In this document: one piece after another, positions 26,027 to 34,952 of the stretch
How positions within the stretch are numbered: position 1 is the first letter of the stretch
How the letters are laid out: every line of letters begins with the position of its first letter
Notes under the pieces: generated by a model
Seen by the model: the letters and a program-made list of their open reading frames with translations, nothing else
Databases searched by the model: none
What the model was told of the DNA's origin: nothing
NCBI GenBank assembly: GCA_017612805.1
Contig: JAGAFD010000003.1
Coordinates: 96,883-160,882, forward strand
From: Bacilli bacterium
GTDB lineage: Bacteria > Bacillota_I > Bacilli_A > RF39 > UBA660
Length of the DNA stretch: 64,000 nucleotides
Reading direction: 5' to 3'
Position numbers and translations under genes: made by a program

Positions 26027-26572
26027 ATGACTAGTGATGAAACAAGAAAGTTAATTGATAAAGGATTAACTACTTACTTTAAAATATGTAATGGCTGGTG
26101 GTATGATGAGCATCCAGAAGATAAAACATTATTAATTAACAATTTGGATGCGGTAATGGCCTTTATTAATGCTAGAAATTTAAAAGTATCAAGAATGGGT
26201 TATAATGATTATAAATATTTATTAATATTAGCTGATCGCAATCGCGATATTGAGAATGGTAGAATTGTTTTTTCAGCTGACAACATTCAATTAAGTATGT
26301 TTAATGATCGTCATGTATTTGTTACTAATATTAATAAAGAAGGTATTTCCGGAAGTCTTGGTACCAAATCAATTAGTATAATAAGCTTTGATAATGATGG
26401 CATCAAGGATATTGATGCACCAGGAATAACTAGTTTAAGAGGATGCAGTAACGAAGCAATAATTATGAAAGTTGCTGCTTATCAAAAATGGCATTATCCG
26501 AATGCTTTAATTCCGGTAATAACTAAAAAACCAGTAGAAACTTCCGATACGATGAGAACAATAAAAGTGTAG
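26027..26572 (+). CDS. Hypothetical protein
   Basis: 181 residues, soluble. Contains an N-terminal helical part with NGWWYDE (about 22-28) and a strand-rich centre. No recognised family. TGGAGGAATT Shine-Dalgarno; terminator directly after the stop. Confidence -1.
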   Translation: MTSDETRKLIDKGLTTYFKICNGWWYDEHPEDKTLLINNLDAVMAFINARNLKVSRMGYNDYKYLLILADRNRDIENGRIVFSADNIQLSMFNDRHVFVTNINKEGISGSLGTKSISIISFDNDGIKDIDAPGITSLRGCSNEAIIMKVAAYQKWHYPNALIPVITKKPVETSDTMRTIKV

Positions 26573-26590
26573 TTATAGCTACATTTTTTA
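26563..26590 (+). terminator. Rho-independent terminator containing the stop codon
   Basis: Stem 26567-26572 with 26579-26584 (one G-U), extended by A/T pairs, T-run after. An extended -10 follows at 26607-26615. Confidence -1.
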
Positions 26591-26631
26591 ATTTTAAATA
26601 TTATTATGTTATAATGAAGTAGGTGAGCACA

Positions 26632-27531
26632 ATGAAGGTTATTACGGTTGGTAAAAGTTATATTGATATAGACGGTTATGCATCAGCAATAGCTTATCAA
26701 AAATTATTAACCTTACAAGGTATTGAAGCTAAATTTGTTAGTAATGCCATGTTAAATTACAGTATAACTAATAGTTTATTAAATACTGGTTATGGCATTG
26801 ATGATTATCAAGTAACGGATAATGACGAATTTATTATTCTTGACTTATCTAATAAAACTTATTTTCCAGAATTTGTTAATGAAGACAAAATCGTTGAAAT
26901 TATTGATCATCATCCTGGATTTGAAACTTATTGGAGTAAACGTTTAGGAAATAAAGCTTTAATAAAACCAATTGGTTCGGTGGCAACGTTAATTGTAGAA
27001 AAATATGAACAAGCCAATTTATTTAATCAAATCGATACGAACCTTGCTAAATTATTAATGGCAGCAATATTAGATAATACTCTAAATTTTACTGCTAAGA
27101 TAACGACATCAAAAGATATTGAAACTTATCAAAAATTAACTAACCTTATTAATAATGAGGATTTTGCTTCTAACTATTTTTTAGAAGTTGAAAATACGAT
27201 TATAACTAATTTAAATGAAGCAATAAAAAACGATATAAAAATAACTCATATTAATGATTGGCTTCCTGATTCTTTTGGTCAACTAACAATCTGGGATGCT
27301 AGTTTAATTAAAGAAACAGAATTAAGAAAGATTATGGATTCTTATAGTGATAAATGGTTAATGAATCTTATATCATTAAAAGATAATACCAGTTATTTAA
27401 TTGTTTCAAATAATATGGTATTAGATAAACTAAATCAATTTTTAAAAGGTGATAATATTGATTTGGGATTAATCTTAAAACCAGCAATGTTAAGAAAAGA
27501 AATTATGCAAAAAGCTATTCAACAAGAATAG
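26632..27531 (+). CDS. DHH-family phosphoesterase related to PpaC pyrophosphatase
   Basis: 299 residues from ATG 26632 (AGGTGA Shine-Dalgarno; an upstream GTG at 26623 overlaps it). Layout follows family II inorganic pyrophosphatase: IDIDGYASAIAYQ (residues 11-23), ILDLSNK (near 69), IIDHHPG (near 90), LMAAILDNTLNF (near 145), then a DHHA2-like C-terminal half. The first metal ligand, His in the PpaC motif GH.NPD.D, is Lys8 here (GKSYIDID), so it may act on another phosphate ester. About 16 nt separate its extended -10 from the start codon. Confidence -1.
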   Translation: MKVITVGKSYIDIDGYASAIAYQKLLTLQGIEAKFVSNAMLNYSITNSLLNTGYGIDDYQVTDNDEFIILDLSNKTYFPEFVNEDKIVEIIDHHPGFETYWSKRLGNKALIKPIGSVATLIVEKYEQANLFNQIDTNLAKLLMAAILDNTLNFTAKITTSKDIETYQKLTNLINNEDFASNYFLEVENTIITNLNEAIKNDIKITHINDWLPDSFGQLTIWDASLIKETELRKIMDSYSDKWLMNLISLKDNTSYLIVSNNMVLDKLNQFLKGDNIDLGLILKPAMLRKEIMQKAIQQE

Positions 27532-27573
27532 TTTTTTTATGATATAATGATATTAGTTTAAAGGAGATTAAAT

Positions 27574-28260
27574 ATGAAAGAAATATTAATTATTACAGGT
27601 GGAACTAGTGGTTTAGGTAAAGAAATATTAAAGGAAGCTATTAAACGTGGTTATTTTGTTTGTAATTTAGCTAGAAATATTTCTAAAATGCAAGAACTAG
27701 CAAATGAATATCAAGATAATTATCAAGGTTTTATTGGTGATATCACCGATGAGGATTTTGTAACATCATCAATTAAAAAGATTAATGAATTAGGTAATAT
27801 TACTTGTTTAATTAATTGTGCTGAAAAAGCTTATTTCAAAAAAGCTACCGATTATCAAGCTGATGAAATTAATAATTCTTTAATGGGTCTTAAAGGGATG
27901 ATTTTATGTACTAGAGAAGTCCTAAAAGCTAAAGAAGAGAAAGATGTTAAGATTGTTAATATTATGTCTTCAGCTGCTTTAAAAGGTAATAAAAATGAAA
28001 CGATATATTGCGCTGCTAAATGGGGTGAAAGAGGTTATACTGAAGCATTAAAAGCTGAATATAAAGGTAGTAGTGTTAAGGTTATAGGAGTTTATCCTGG
28101 TGGTATGAATACGGAATTTTGGAGCGAAAGCAGAGATTATGTTAGTGTAGATAAAGCTAGTACTTTCATGAACCCAGCTGATGTTGCGCAAGTTATTTTA
28201 GATAATTTAAGTTATGATACATTAAAAGTATCTGATATTACTATTGAAAGAAATGCATAA
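27574..28260 (+). CDS. Short-chain dehydrogenase/reductase
   Basis: 228 residues. Classical SDR: TGGTSGLGKEI (residues 8-18), catalytic Ser in NIMSSAALKG (about 129-138) and YCAAK (about 146-150). The usual NNAG motif is degenerate (LINCAEKAY). Cofactor and substrate are unclear. Own extended -10 promoter (TGATATAAT, 27540-27548) and AAAGGAG site. Confidence -1.
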   Translation: MKEILIITGGTSGLGKEILKEAIKRGYFVCNLARNISKMQELANEYQDNYQGFIGDITDEDFVTSSIKKINELGNITCLINCAEKAYFKKATDYQADEINNSLMGLKGMILCTREVLKAKEEKDVKIVNIMSSAALKGNKNETIYCAAKWGERGYTEALKAEYKGSSVKVIGVYPGGMNTEFWSESRDYVSVDKASTFMNPADVAQVILDNLSYDTLKVSDITIERNA

Positions 28261-28335
28261 AGGATTAATATGAAGAATGATTATAAAAAAGTATGAAAAA
28301 TTATCACAATTTTTTACACAATAAGGAGCTGTAAG

Positions 28336-28857
28336 ATGAATTACACAATCGAAAAATTAAGTAATGAAAATGCTTGTGAATATGCTTATGTTAATTCCCG
28401 TGCTTGGTTAGAATCATATCAAGGTATTATTGATCAAGCTTATTTAGAAAATCTTAATACTGATGAAGCATTAAAAGCTTTTTGTGAAAAACTAAAAGGT
28501 TATATAAAAGATGATCCTAATAATTATTTTTTACTTCGTGTTGATGGAAGACCAGTTGGGGTTTTAGGAATCAGAAAACCCAAATACGAAGATTATCAAG
28601 ATTGTGGTGAATTAGGAGCAATCTATTTATTAAATGAAGTTAAAGGAAAAGGTTATGGTAAAATTCTTTTTGAAAAAGCCAAAGAAGAATTAAGAAAAAT
28701 GGGCTATAACAAAATGGTTAATGGTTGTATTGATGGTAATCCATCCAATGAATTTTATAAACATATGGGTGGGAAGTTTGTTAAACAAATTCCTTTTAAA
28801 GTTCATAATAGTAATCAAGAGTTAGTTGAAAATATTTATTACTATGAAAAGATTTAA
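28336..28857 (+). CDS. GNAT-family N-acetyltransferase
   Basis: 173 residues. Acetyl-CoA binding motif A visible as LNEVKGKGYGKILFE (about 98-112; Q/R-x-x-G-x-G/A type), followed by GNPSNEFYKHMGGKFV. The substrate is unknown. Two tiny frames with plausible starts (28270, 28291) lie in the 75-nt gap before it; significance unclear. Confidence -1.
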   Translation: MNYTIEKLSNENACEYAYVNSRAWLESYQGIIDQAYLENLNTDEALKAFCEKLKGYIKDDPNNYFLLRVDGRPVGVLGIRKPKYEDYQDCGELGAIYLLNEVKGKGYGKILFEKAKEELRKMGYNKMVNGCIDGNPSNEFYKHMGGKFVKQIPFKVHNSNQELVENIYYYEKI

Positions 28858-28873
28858 GTTATGAGGTGTTAAT

Positions 28874-29095
28874 ACGCAAGAAAAATATATAATTATTCAT
28901 GGTAGTTTTGAAGCAACCATCTTTTGCCATGAATATGATCACTTAAATGGCATCTTGCATATGGATCGTATTAAAGATAGCTCGTTAATGACTTTAGAAG
29001 AAATGAAAAAATATCGTACTAATAATCCTTATCAAATAATTGATAAAGATAAAACTTTTGAATATGAAAATATGGGAATGAAAGTAGGTAAATAA
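28874..29095 (+). pseudogene. Peptide deformylase C-terminal fragment without a start codon
   Basis: An open frame of 73 codons contains CHEYDHLNGILHMDRIK, the metal-binding motif 3 of peptide deformylase. Motifs 1 (GxGxAAxQ) and 2 (EGCLS) are absent, so it is a remnant of about the last 40% of the enzyme. A GAGGTG Shine-Dalgarno (28863-28868) stands 5 nt before an ACG codon where an ATG would be expected. The next gene starts 3 nt after its stop. Deformylase activity is impossible without motif 2; a small metal-binding product cannot be excluded. Confidence -1.
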
Positions 29096-29098
29096 TAT

Positions 29099-29836
29099 AT
29101 GGAAATTGATTTTAATAATCCCAATAAATTATTAGTCGTAAGACAATTATTTGAACGCTTTAATTATAATTATGGCAATTTATTTGACATGGCTCAAGTT
29201 GACCAAGCTTTAGCAAGCATTATTCTTGTTAATGAGGATTATAGCAATATTTCTGAAGAACGTGTTATTAATCGATTTAAGTGTGGAGCTAAAGCGGTAC
29301 AAGGCGAAGGCAGAATGTATCTAACATCTAAATCAACTATAGATGTTATTTATCATGAAACCCTTCATCAATTAACCGAAGCTACTAGAGGTGTATCTGG
29401 GTTAATAGCTGAATCGTACAGTGAAGAAGAAATTAATGAAAAAATAACAAAAATTGGCGAAAATTTATTAATTCGTCAAATAGATCAATTAAATGAATCT
29501 TTTACGCGATTTATGACGGAATTAGCAATTCCTGAGGTAACTGTTCATGATGCTTACCAATATGGTGCTGATGTTATTAGAAATTATTATAATTCTTTAA
29601 TGGCAAAAGAAATTGATCCTTTCTTTGTCTTAGAAGCTTATGCTAAAGGTAATCAAGATGATTTTAATCGTATTAAGAATAGTTTTGGTGATCATTTTGA
29701 TGAAGTATTAAGAAACATTGAAATGGATAATAATAAAGGTTATTATATTTTTAAAAAAATGCCTAATACGATGATTTCTAACGAAGCAATGCTTACCATT
29801 ATTGATGAAGCTACTAGTAGCATTACTTTAAAATAA
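29099..29836 (+). CDS. Putative zinc metallopeptidase (HExxH)
   Basis: 245 residues, no signal peptide, so probably cytoplasmic. Contains IYHETLHQLTEA (about 82-93), the HExxH zinc motif, with a possible third ligand in NESFTRFMTELA (about 133-144). Family not recognised. Whether the enzyme is active is inference from the motif alone. Confidence -1.
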   Translation: MEIDFNNPNKLLVVRQLFERFNYNYGNLFDMAQVDQALASIILVNEDYSNISEERVINRFKCGAKAVQGEGRMYLTSKSTIDVIYHETLHQLTEATRGVSGLIAESYSEEEINEKITKIGENLLIRQIDQLNESFTRFMTELAIPEVTVHDAYQYGADVIRNYYNSLMAKEIDPFFVLEAYAKGNQDDFNRIKNSFGDHFDEVLRNIEMDNNKGYYIFKKMPNTMISNEAMLTIIDEATSSITLK

Positions 29837-29894
29837 TATTGATATCTTAAAAAATAATTTATATAATAAATAATTGCTTGAGGAGGATTTATAC

Positions 29895-30242
29895 ATGAAA
29901 CAAGTGACCGAAGAAGATTTAAAAAGAATTGACGATGAACTAGCTAAAAAGAAAGCAGAATATGAAGCAACTAATTTTATTTCGCTAGAAGCAAAATTAA
30001 AATGGATCAATGATTTTTTTGCGGAATATATTCTTCAATTAGAAAAAGAATTTTTAACTGAAGAGGAATTTAATAATTGGGTACAACTACCTGATGAAAT
30101 AAGAATTAAATATTATCAATATTTTCCAGAACATGGTTTAAATATTGCTCATGCTCTTGATCAATTAAATGTGGAAAAGAATAGTTTATCAAATGAAAAT
30201 GAATCATTAAAAAGATCATTAAGAATGTTTTTACGTCATTAA
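29895..30242 (+). CDS. Small coiled-coil hypothetical protein
   Basis: 115 residues from ATG 29895, chosen for its AGGAGG site 7 nt upstream. Highly charged and helical; the ends (about 1-25 and 90-115) could form coiled coils. Function unknown. Confidence -1.
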   Translation: MKQVTEEDLKRIDDELAKKKAEYEATNFISLEAKLKWINDFFAEYILQLEKEFLTEEEFNNWVQLPDEIRIKYYQYFPEHGLNIAHALDQLNVEKNSLSNENESLKRSLRMFLRH

Positions 30243-30273
30243 AATTAATAAAATATACAGGAGGTTTTTGGAT

Positions 30274-30723
30274 ATGGCAAACAATAATTTTTACGACAAT
30301 ACCTATAATTTTGTAGGAGTAGTTGGTAAAGCATTATTACAATATCGTACTGGTATTAATAATCACTGCGCTAGTTATGATCCTTTTGGGCTTGATAACA
30401 TTATGCAATGTCTATACTGTGATAATTGCTATTATAAGATTACGATGGAAAATGGGGAATTTATTACTAATACTACGGTTGATTTAAATGGTCTTCCAAC
30501 TGATAGTCGCGGTTTTGAAGACGATGATCATATTATCTTATTTTATGATTATGTACCTAAAACTGAAGATTTATTTAATTACTTGTTTAGTGATAGTTCG
30601 GAATTTAAAGTTGTTAGAACTTGGGATACTCATGTAATGTATAATCGTGCTAAAACTAAAGAATTAGTACCTAAAGTCGTAAATAAAAACAAGAATAAAA
30701 AGCATAAAAAAGGTAGGAAATAA
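30274..30723 (+). CDS. Hypothetical protein with Cys cluster and basic tail
   Basis: 149 residues from ATG 30274 (AGGAGG site). Contains CLYCDNC (about 45-51), a possible metal site, and a strongly basic C-terminus (KNKNKKHKKGRK) that could bind nucleic acid. No family recognised. Ends in a terminator shared with the convergent gene. Confidence -1.
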   Translation: MANNNFYDNTYNFVGVVGKALLQYRTGINNHCASYDPFGLDNIMQCLYCDNCYYKITMENGEFITNTTVDLNGLPTDSRGFEDDDHIILFYDYVPKTEDLFNYLFSDSSEFKVVRTWDTHVMYNRAKTKELVPKVVNKNKNKKHKKGRK

Positions 30724-30735
30724 TCCTACTTTTTA
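30707..30735. terminator. Bidirectional terminator
   Basis: GGTAGGA/TCCTACT stem (one G-U) flanked by an A-run and a T-run, covering both convergent stop codons. Confidence -1.
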
Positions 30736-31424
30736 TTATAGCTATTAATCAGTTTTTTAGTAATTGCTTCATTGGTTTTTAGTAATTCTCTATTTGGGAT
30801 ATTTAACTTTTCACAAATCTTTTTTTGATGTTTTAAAATAAATTCATTATCGACATTAATAATATCTTCAATATCATGATCTTTTTTTAAATCATCACCA
30901 ATATATACAATATTTCTTAAACAATTATCGCATAACATATCAAAGAAGTTATAATATCCTCCATAACCAATTTCATTTATTTTGGGATAACTTAATTCTT
31001 TTTTATTAATGAATGAGATACGATATTCGTTATCTAGATAATTACCAACGATTAGATTAACTTTTTGGCCAGTAAAATATTTAATTAATTCACAAATAAA
31101 CATCATATTATCATCATTAATATCACATTTAGCTATTTTAATTATTAAACTACCATTATTATTTGGTAATTGATCTTGATAATATATTTGAAAATATATT
31201 TTAAAACTAAAAGGACCTCTGATATAATAACAGTCACCAAATATAGGTAGTGTTGGATCATAAAAAGCCACTTCATCGCTAGTTAAATGGGTAATACTTG
31301 GATCTTTATGATACTGTTCATAATATTTAACACGTAGATGATCTAACGCAAATTTTCCTGGAAAAGCTTGGTAACGATGATCACCAATTGATGGTACATA
31401 TTTTTTATAATCATCTTGATTCAT
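30726..31424 (-). CDS. Hypothetical protein
   Basis: 232 residues, soluble. No motif recognised; central segment has alternating strand/helix pattern (FKIYFQIYYQDQ, LIIKIAKCD). ATG 31424 preceded by AGGAGGAA on the minus strand. Divergent from the accessory cluster that starts at 31.5 kb. Confidence -1.
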   Translation of the reverse strand: MNQDDYKKYVPSIGDHRYQAFPGKFALDHLRVKYYEQYHKDPSITHLTSDEVAFYDPTLPIFGDCYYIRGPFSFKIYFQIYYQDQLPNNNGSLIIKIAKCDINDDNMMFICELIKYFTGQKVNLIVGNYLDNEYRISFINKKELSYPKINEIGYGGYYNFFDMLCDNCLRNIVYIGDDLKKDHDIEDIINVDNEFILKHQKKICEKLNIPNRELLKTNEAITKKLINSYNKK

Positions 31425-31505
31425 AGGGATTCCTCCTAATTCAATGAATTATTATATAAAAAATCATCATAAGTTGCAATAAGAGGTGTCGAGAGTTATA
31501 TAAAG

Positions 31506-31516
31506 TATGATATAAT
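31506..31516 (+). promoter_or_regulatory. Extended -10 promoter opening the accessory cluster
   Basis: TATGATATAAT, about 38 nt before the ATG at 31555. The rest of the 130-bp gap shows nothing else. Confidence -1.
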
Positions 31517-31554
31517 TAATGAGTAATGCGCTTATGATAAGAGGTGATATAATC

Positions 31555-32073
31555 ATGAAAAAATATTCCATAAGTTCTAATAACGAAAAAGTACAAAATT
31601 CAGTAAATAATTGTACTGAAAAAATTGAAGAGATATTAGATTTCTTTAATATTGATAATGTTAATGTAACAATTAAAGTTCTTAGTTATGACGCTTTTAA
31701 AAAAGAGTTTAAAGATTATTTAAATTATGATAGTAATGATTGTACGGCTGGATTTATTGAAGATGATAAGAATATGATTGTGGTTCTTGATTATGATGAT
31801 TATAAATATACTAATCATCATAGTAAAACTTATGATGATTTTATCAAAACTGTTATTCATGAATTTGTTCATGTAGTGCATTCAATTGCTTGTAAACATC
31901 GTTATCCAAGTGATGAATTGTGGGAAGGTATTGCTGTTTATTTATCTAATCAATATGATTTTGAAGCAAAAATCGGTAGCGGTAGCTATTATGAGTATGG
32001 TTTAAATATATATAATTATTTAAAAGAGCATGATAAAGAATCATTACTTAGTATTTTAAATGTAGATAATTAA
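31555..32073 (+). CDS. Gluzincin-like metallopeptidase
   Basis: 172 residues from ATG 31555 (GAGGTGAT site; an ATG at 31519 lacks one). HExxH in IHEFVHVVHS (about 101-110) and a downstream Glu in DELWEGIAVYLS (about 120-131) fit the peptidase MA zinc site HExxH...E. No signal peptide. The catalytic domain is small. Operon with peptidase E 14 nt later. Confidence -1.
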   Translation: MKKYSISSNNEKVQNSVNNCTEKIEEILDFFNIDNVNVTIKVLSYDAFKKEFKDYLNYDSNDCTAGFIEDDKNMIVVLDYDDYKYTNHHSKTYDDFIKTVIHEFVHVVHSIACKHRYPSDELWEGIAVYLSNQYDFEAKIGSGSYYEYGLNIYNYLKEHDKESLLSILNVDN

Positions 32074-32087
32074 TAGGAGGTGATACA

Positions 32088-32834
32088 ATGCGATTAATTC
32101 TTACCAGCTACATTGATATATATGATAAAGATGGGATGGGAAATAAGCTTGCTAAAAACTTTGGCAATGAAAATGAAATCCTAGATAATATTAAAAAGTA
32201 TGTACAAAAGTATGATAATTTCTTATTTGTTGCAAGTGATGAATATAATACAGAAGCAACTGATAAATATGCTAATTTAACTTTTGAATCTTTTAATATG
32301 ACTTTACCTTTCAAGAATTATAATATTTTAGATTCAAGAACTAAACATTTAGCTAATAAATTAGTTCAAAATGCTGATTTAATATTTTTGTGTGGGGGAC
32401 ATGTACCAACGCAAAACCAATTTTTCAATAATATAAATTTACGAGATATTATCAAAAACACTAATGCTCTTATAATTGGTGGTTCAGCTGGAGCTATGAA
32501 CATGGCTGATACTGTTTATTGTCCACCGGATTTAGAAGGTGAGGGTATTGATCCAAAGTTTAATCGTTTTTATAAAGGTTTAGGACTAACTAATATTAAT
32601 GTATTACCACATTATGATGTAGTAAAAGATTACTATGTTGATGGCAAACACTTGGTTAATGAGTTTGTTATTCCTGATTCTTATAAAATTGATATTTATG
32701 CCATTAATAATGGTTCATATATTTTAATTGATGATGATAATGCAATTAATATATATGGCGAAGCATATTTAATTAAAGATGGAAAAATTACTAAAATCAA
32801 TGATAGTGATATGAAGAAAACGATGGTCATGTAA
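32088..32834 (+). CDS. Peptidase E-family (S51) serine peptidase
   Basis: 248 residues. Nucleophile Ser in GGSAGAMN (about 132-139), LCGGHVPTQ (about 101-109) and the catalytic His region VLPHYD (about 177-182) match the S51 dipeptidase/cyanophycinase fold. Cytoplasmic; family members cut Asp-X dipeptides. AGGAGGTGAT is a nearly full Shine-Dalgarno. Confidence -1.
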   Translation: MRLILTSYIDIYDKDGMGNKLAKNFGNENEILDNIKKYVQKYDNFLFVASDEYNTEATDKYANLTFESFNMTLPFKNYNILDSRTKHLANKLVQNADLIFLCGGHVPTQNQFFNNINLRDIIKNTNALIIGGSAGAMNMADTVYCPPDLEGEGIDPKFNRFYKGLGLTNINVLPHYDVVKDYYVDGKHLVNEFVIPDSYKIDIYAINNGSYILIDDDNAINIYGEAYLIKDGKITKINDSDMKKTMVM

Positions 32835-32869
32835 TTAGTTTAGAAAATGGATTAAAATGAGGTGGAATA

Positions 32870-34078
32870 ATGGATTATTCAATTTTAGTAAATAAATCAA
32901 ATCCAATAGCTAATAGTTATTTTGATAACCTATCTTTAGTTGAATGTCTTGATATTGATGGTAATAAAATTAGTGTTGAAAAAACTGCTTATAATATGTA
33001 CATTAACTTAAGTGCTTATCTTAAGACTAAGAATATATTTATCGAGATTGCATCAGCTTATAGAAGTATTGAAGAACAACAAGAAATTATTGATGAGTTT
33101 ACTAAAAAGTATGGCGTTGATTATGTTAGTAAGTATACTGCACCAATTAGAACAAGTGAACATCACACTGGTTTAGCTATTGATTTAGCATTAATAGTAG
33201 ATGGCGTTAAAATATGTGAAAACGAAGATTTATTAAAATATGAAGATATCTTTTTTGAAATACATCAATCATTAAGTGACTATGGTTTTATTTTAAGATA
33301 TCCCAAAGGAAAAGAAGACATAACTGGTTACGGATATGAACCATGGCATATTAGATATGTAGGTAAAGAGTTAGCCAAATATCTTTATAAAAATAATTTA
33401 ACATTAGAAGAATACGTTGAAAAGCAATTAACGAAAGTGATCATTTTTGACTGGGGTGGCGTAATTATGCATCGTGATCCAGTTGAAAATAATGATAAGC
33501 AAGCAATAATAAGAGTAATCAAAAGCTTTAATCCAACTTTATCTGATGATGAAGCTTGGAATGTTTATTTGAACTCTTTGATTGATGAAAACGGAATATA
33601 TATTAGTCAACAATGTGATGAAGTAAGTAAAGCAAAATGGGTAGAAAGGCTAAATAATCTTGGTAATTTTAATGCTTCTTTGCAAGAATTTAGCGAAAAG
33701 TTTTCTGCGGAATATTTAAGTGTTGGATATTATAGTGATCTTATTGATTATATATATTCATTAAAAGATAAATGCCAAATTGGATTATTTTCCGATCTAA
33801 TATATGGCTGTACTCCTGCTTTAAATAAACAATTGGATTTATCCAAATTTGATAATGTATGGTTATCATATCAGACTGGTTTAAGAAAAAACACGTTAGA
33901 TGCATTTATATTAATTGAAAATGATTTATTAGTATCACCAGAAAACATTTTATTTATTGATGATTCTACTGTTAATATAATGAATGCTAAGAAAAGAGGT
34001 TGGCAAACTTGCCAAGCTTTTGGATATGAAATTGATAAAATCAAAGCATCTGTTACCGATTTTTTAAATAATCGATAA
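32870..34078 (+). CDS. VanY-like D,D-carboxypeptidase fused to a HAD hydrolase
   Basis: 402 residues in two domains. Residues 1-175: peptidase M15B with SEHHTGLAIDL (Ser96-Asp105, zinc His98 and Asp105) and EPWHIR (157-162). Residues about 188-402: HAD hydrolase with FDWGGV (Asp194), GLFSDL and LFIDDSTVNIMNAKKRGW. VanY-type enzymes act on peptidoglycan outside the cell, yet there is no signal peptide or membrane segment and HAD enzymes are cytoplasmic, so the M15 domain probably processes a cytoplasmic peptide (recycled muropeptide or an antibiotic). That role is inference. Confidence -1.
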   Translation: MDYSILVNKSNPIANSYFDNLSLVECLDIDGNKISVEKTAYNMYINLSAYLKTKNIFIEIASAYRSIEEQQEIIDEFTKKYGVDYVSKYTAPIRTSEHHTGLAIDLALIVDGVKICENEDLLKYEDIFFEIHQSLSDYGFILRYPKGKEDITGYGYEPWHIRYVGKELAKYLYKNNLTLEEYVEKQLTKVIIFDWGGVIMHRDPVENNDKQAIIRVIKSFNPTLSDDEAWNVYLNSLIDENGIYISQQCDEVSKAKWVERLNNLGNFNASLQEFSEKFSAEYLSVGYYSDLIDYIYSLKDKCQIGLFSDLIYGCTPALNKQLDLSKFDNVWLSYQTGLRKNTLDAFILIENDLLVSPENILFIDDSTVNIMNAKKRGWQTCQAFGYEIDKIKASVTDFLNNR

Positions 34079-34106
34079 GGATATATATAAAAAAAGAGGT
34101 GGTAAT

Positions 34107-34595
34107 ATGAAAAAACTCGAAACAACTTTATGTTTATTAAAGAAAGACGATGCAATCTTACTTGCATTGAAAAAAAGAGGTTGGGGTGAAGGAAAGTTTA
34201 ATGGCGTTGGTGGTAAATTAAAAGATGATGAAACCCCAGAAGAAGCAATGATTAGAGAAACTCAAGAAGAAATTCATGTTACGCCAACCCAATATGAAAA
34301 AATTGGAATAGTTAAATTTGATGAATATAATAAAGGCGAAAAACAAAATTTAATATTTCATTTATATATTGCTAACGAATGGTTGGGAGAACCTAGTGAA
34401 AGCGATGAAATGAAACCATTTTGGTTTAAGATTGATAACATCCCATATGACAAGATGTTTGATGCTGATAAATATTGGTTACCACTTGTTTTAAGTGGTA
34501 AGAAAATTGATGCCTATTTTTCTTTTGACGAAAACAGTAACCTTATTAATAAAGAGATAAAAGATTTAGATGGCAAACTTAAATATTTAAAATAA
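34107..34595 (+). CDS. Nudix hydrolase (MutT/8-oxo-dGTPase-like)
   Basis: 162 residues. The complete Nudix box GGKLKDDETPEEA...RETQEEI lies at about 36-58 (G-x5-E-x7-R-E-x2-E-E). The FNGVGGK approach and the C-terminal WFKIDNIPYD resemble the MTH1-like subgroup that cleans oxidised purine triphosphates. Shine-Dalgarno AGAGGTGG. Confidence -1.
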   Translation: MKKLETTLCLLKKDDAILLALKKRGWGEGKFNGVGGKLKDDETPEEAMIRETQEEIHVTPTQYEKIGIVKFDEYNKGEKQNLIFHLYIANEWLGEPSESDEMKPFWFKIDNIPYDKMFDADKYWLPLVLSGKKIDAYFSFDENSNLINKEIKDLDGKLKYLK

Positions 34596-34607
34596 CGAGG
34601 TAATATT

Positions 34608-34863
34608 ATGGATAATACTAAAATATTAGAAACGGAAAGATTAATACTTAGAAAATTTACGATTAATGATGCTGAGGCAATGTTTAATAATTGGGCTACT
34701 GATCAAAACACCACAAAGTATTTGAATTGGAATCCACATGAAAATATAGAAGAAACTAAAGCATTTATTAACACTAAACTTTCTAAATATGAAGATGGAT
34801 TATATAGTTGGGTTATGGTTATCATATAGCATATAATGACATCAAAACAGAAATAATATAAGA
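34608..34863 (+). pseudogene. Broken GNAT acetyltransferase (RimJ/RimL-like)
   Basis: A good start (GAGGTAAT site, ATG 34608) and a typical beginning (LETERLILRKFTINDAEAMF) run for 73 codons and stop at 34829. In the -1 frame GYHIAYNDIK continues to a stop at about 34850, like the tail of a GNAT. The acetyl-CoA binding centre is missing, so this is an internally deleted or frameshifted remnant. Confidence -1.
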
Positions 34864-34903
34864 TGAAATTTTAGATGATTTCATCTTTTTTTTATGTTAT
34901 AAT
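34861..34903 (+). promoter_or_regulatory. Terminator followed by extended -10 promoter
   Basis: Nine-bp stem 34861-34869 with 34878-34886, T-run, then TGTTATAAT (34895-34903) for the kinase-fold gene. A second TATAAT-like site lies near 34934. Confidence -1.
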
Positions 34904-34952
34904 AATTTACAAATTTTTGGCATTTTGTTTTTTATAATAGGGGGTGAATTGC

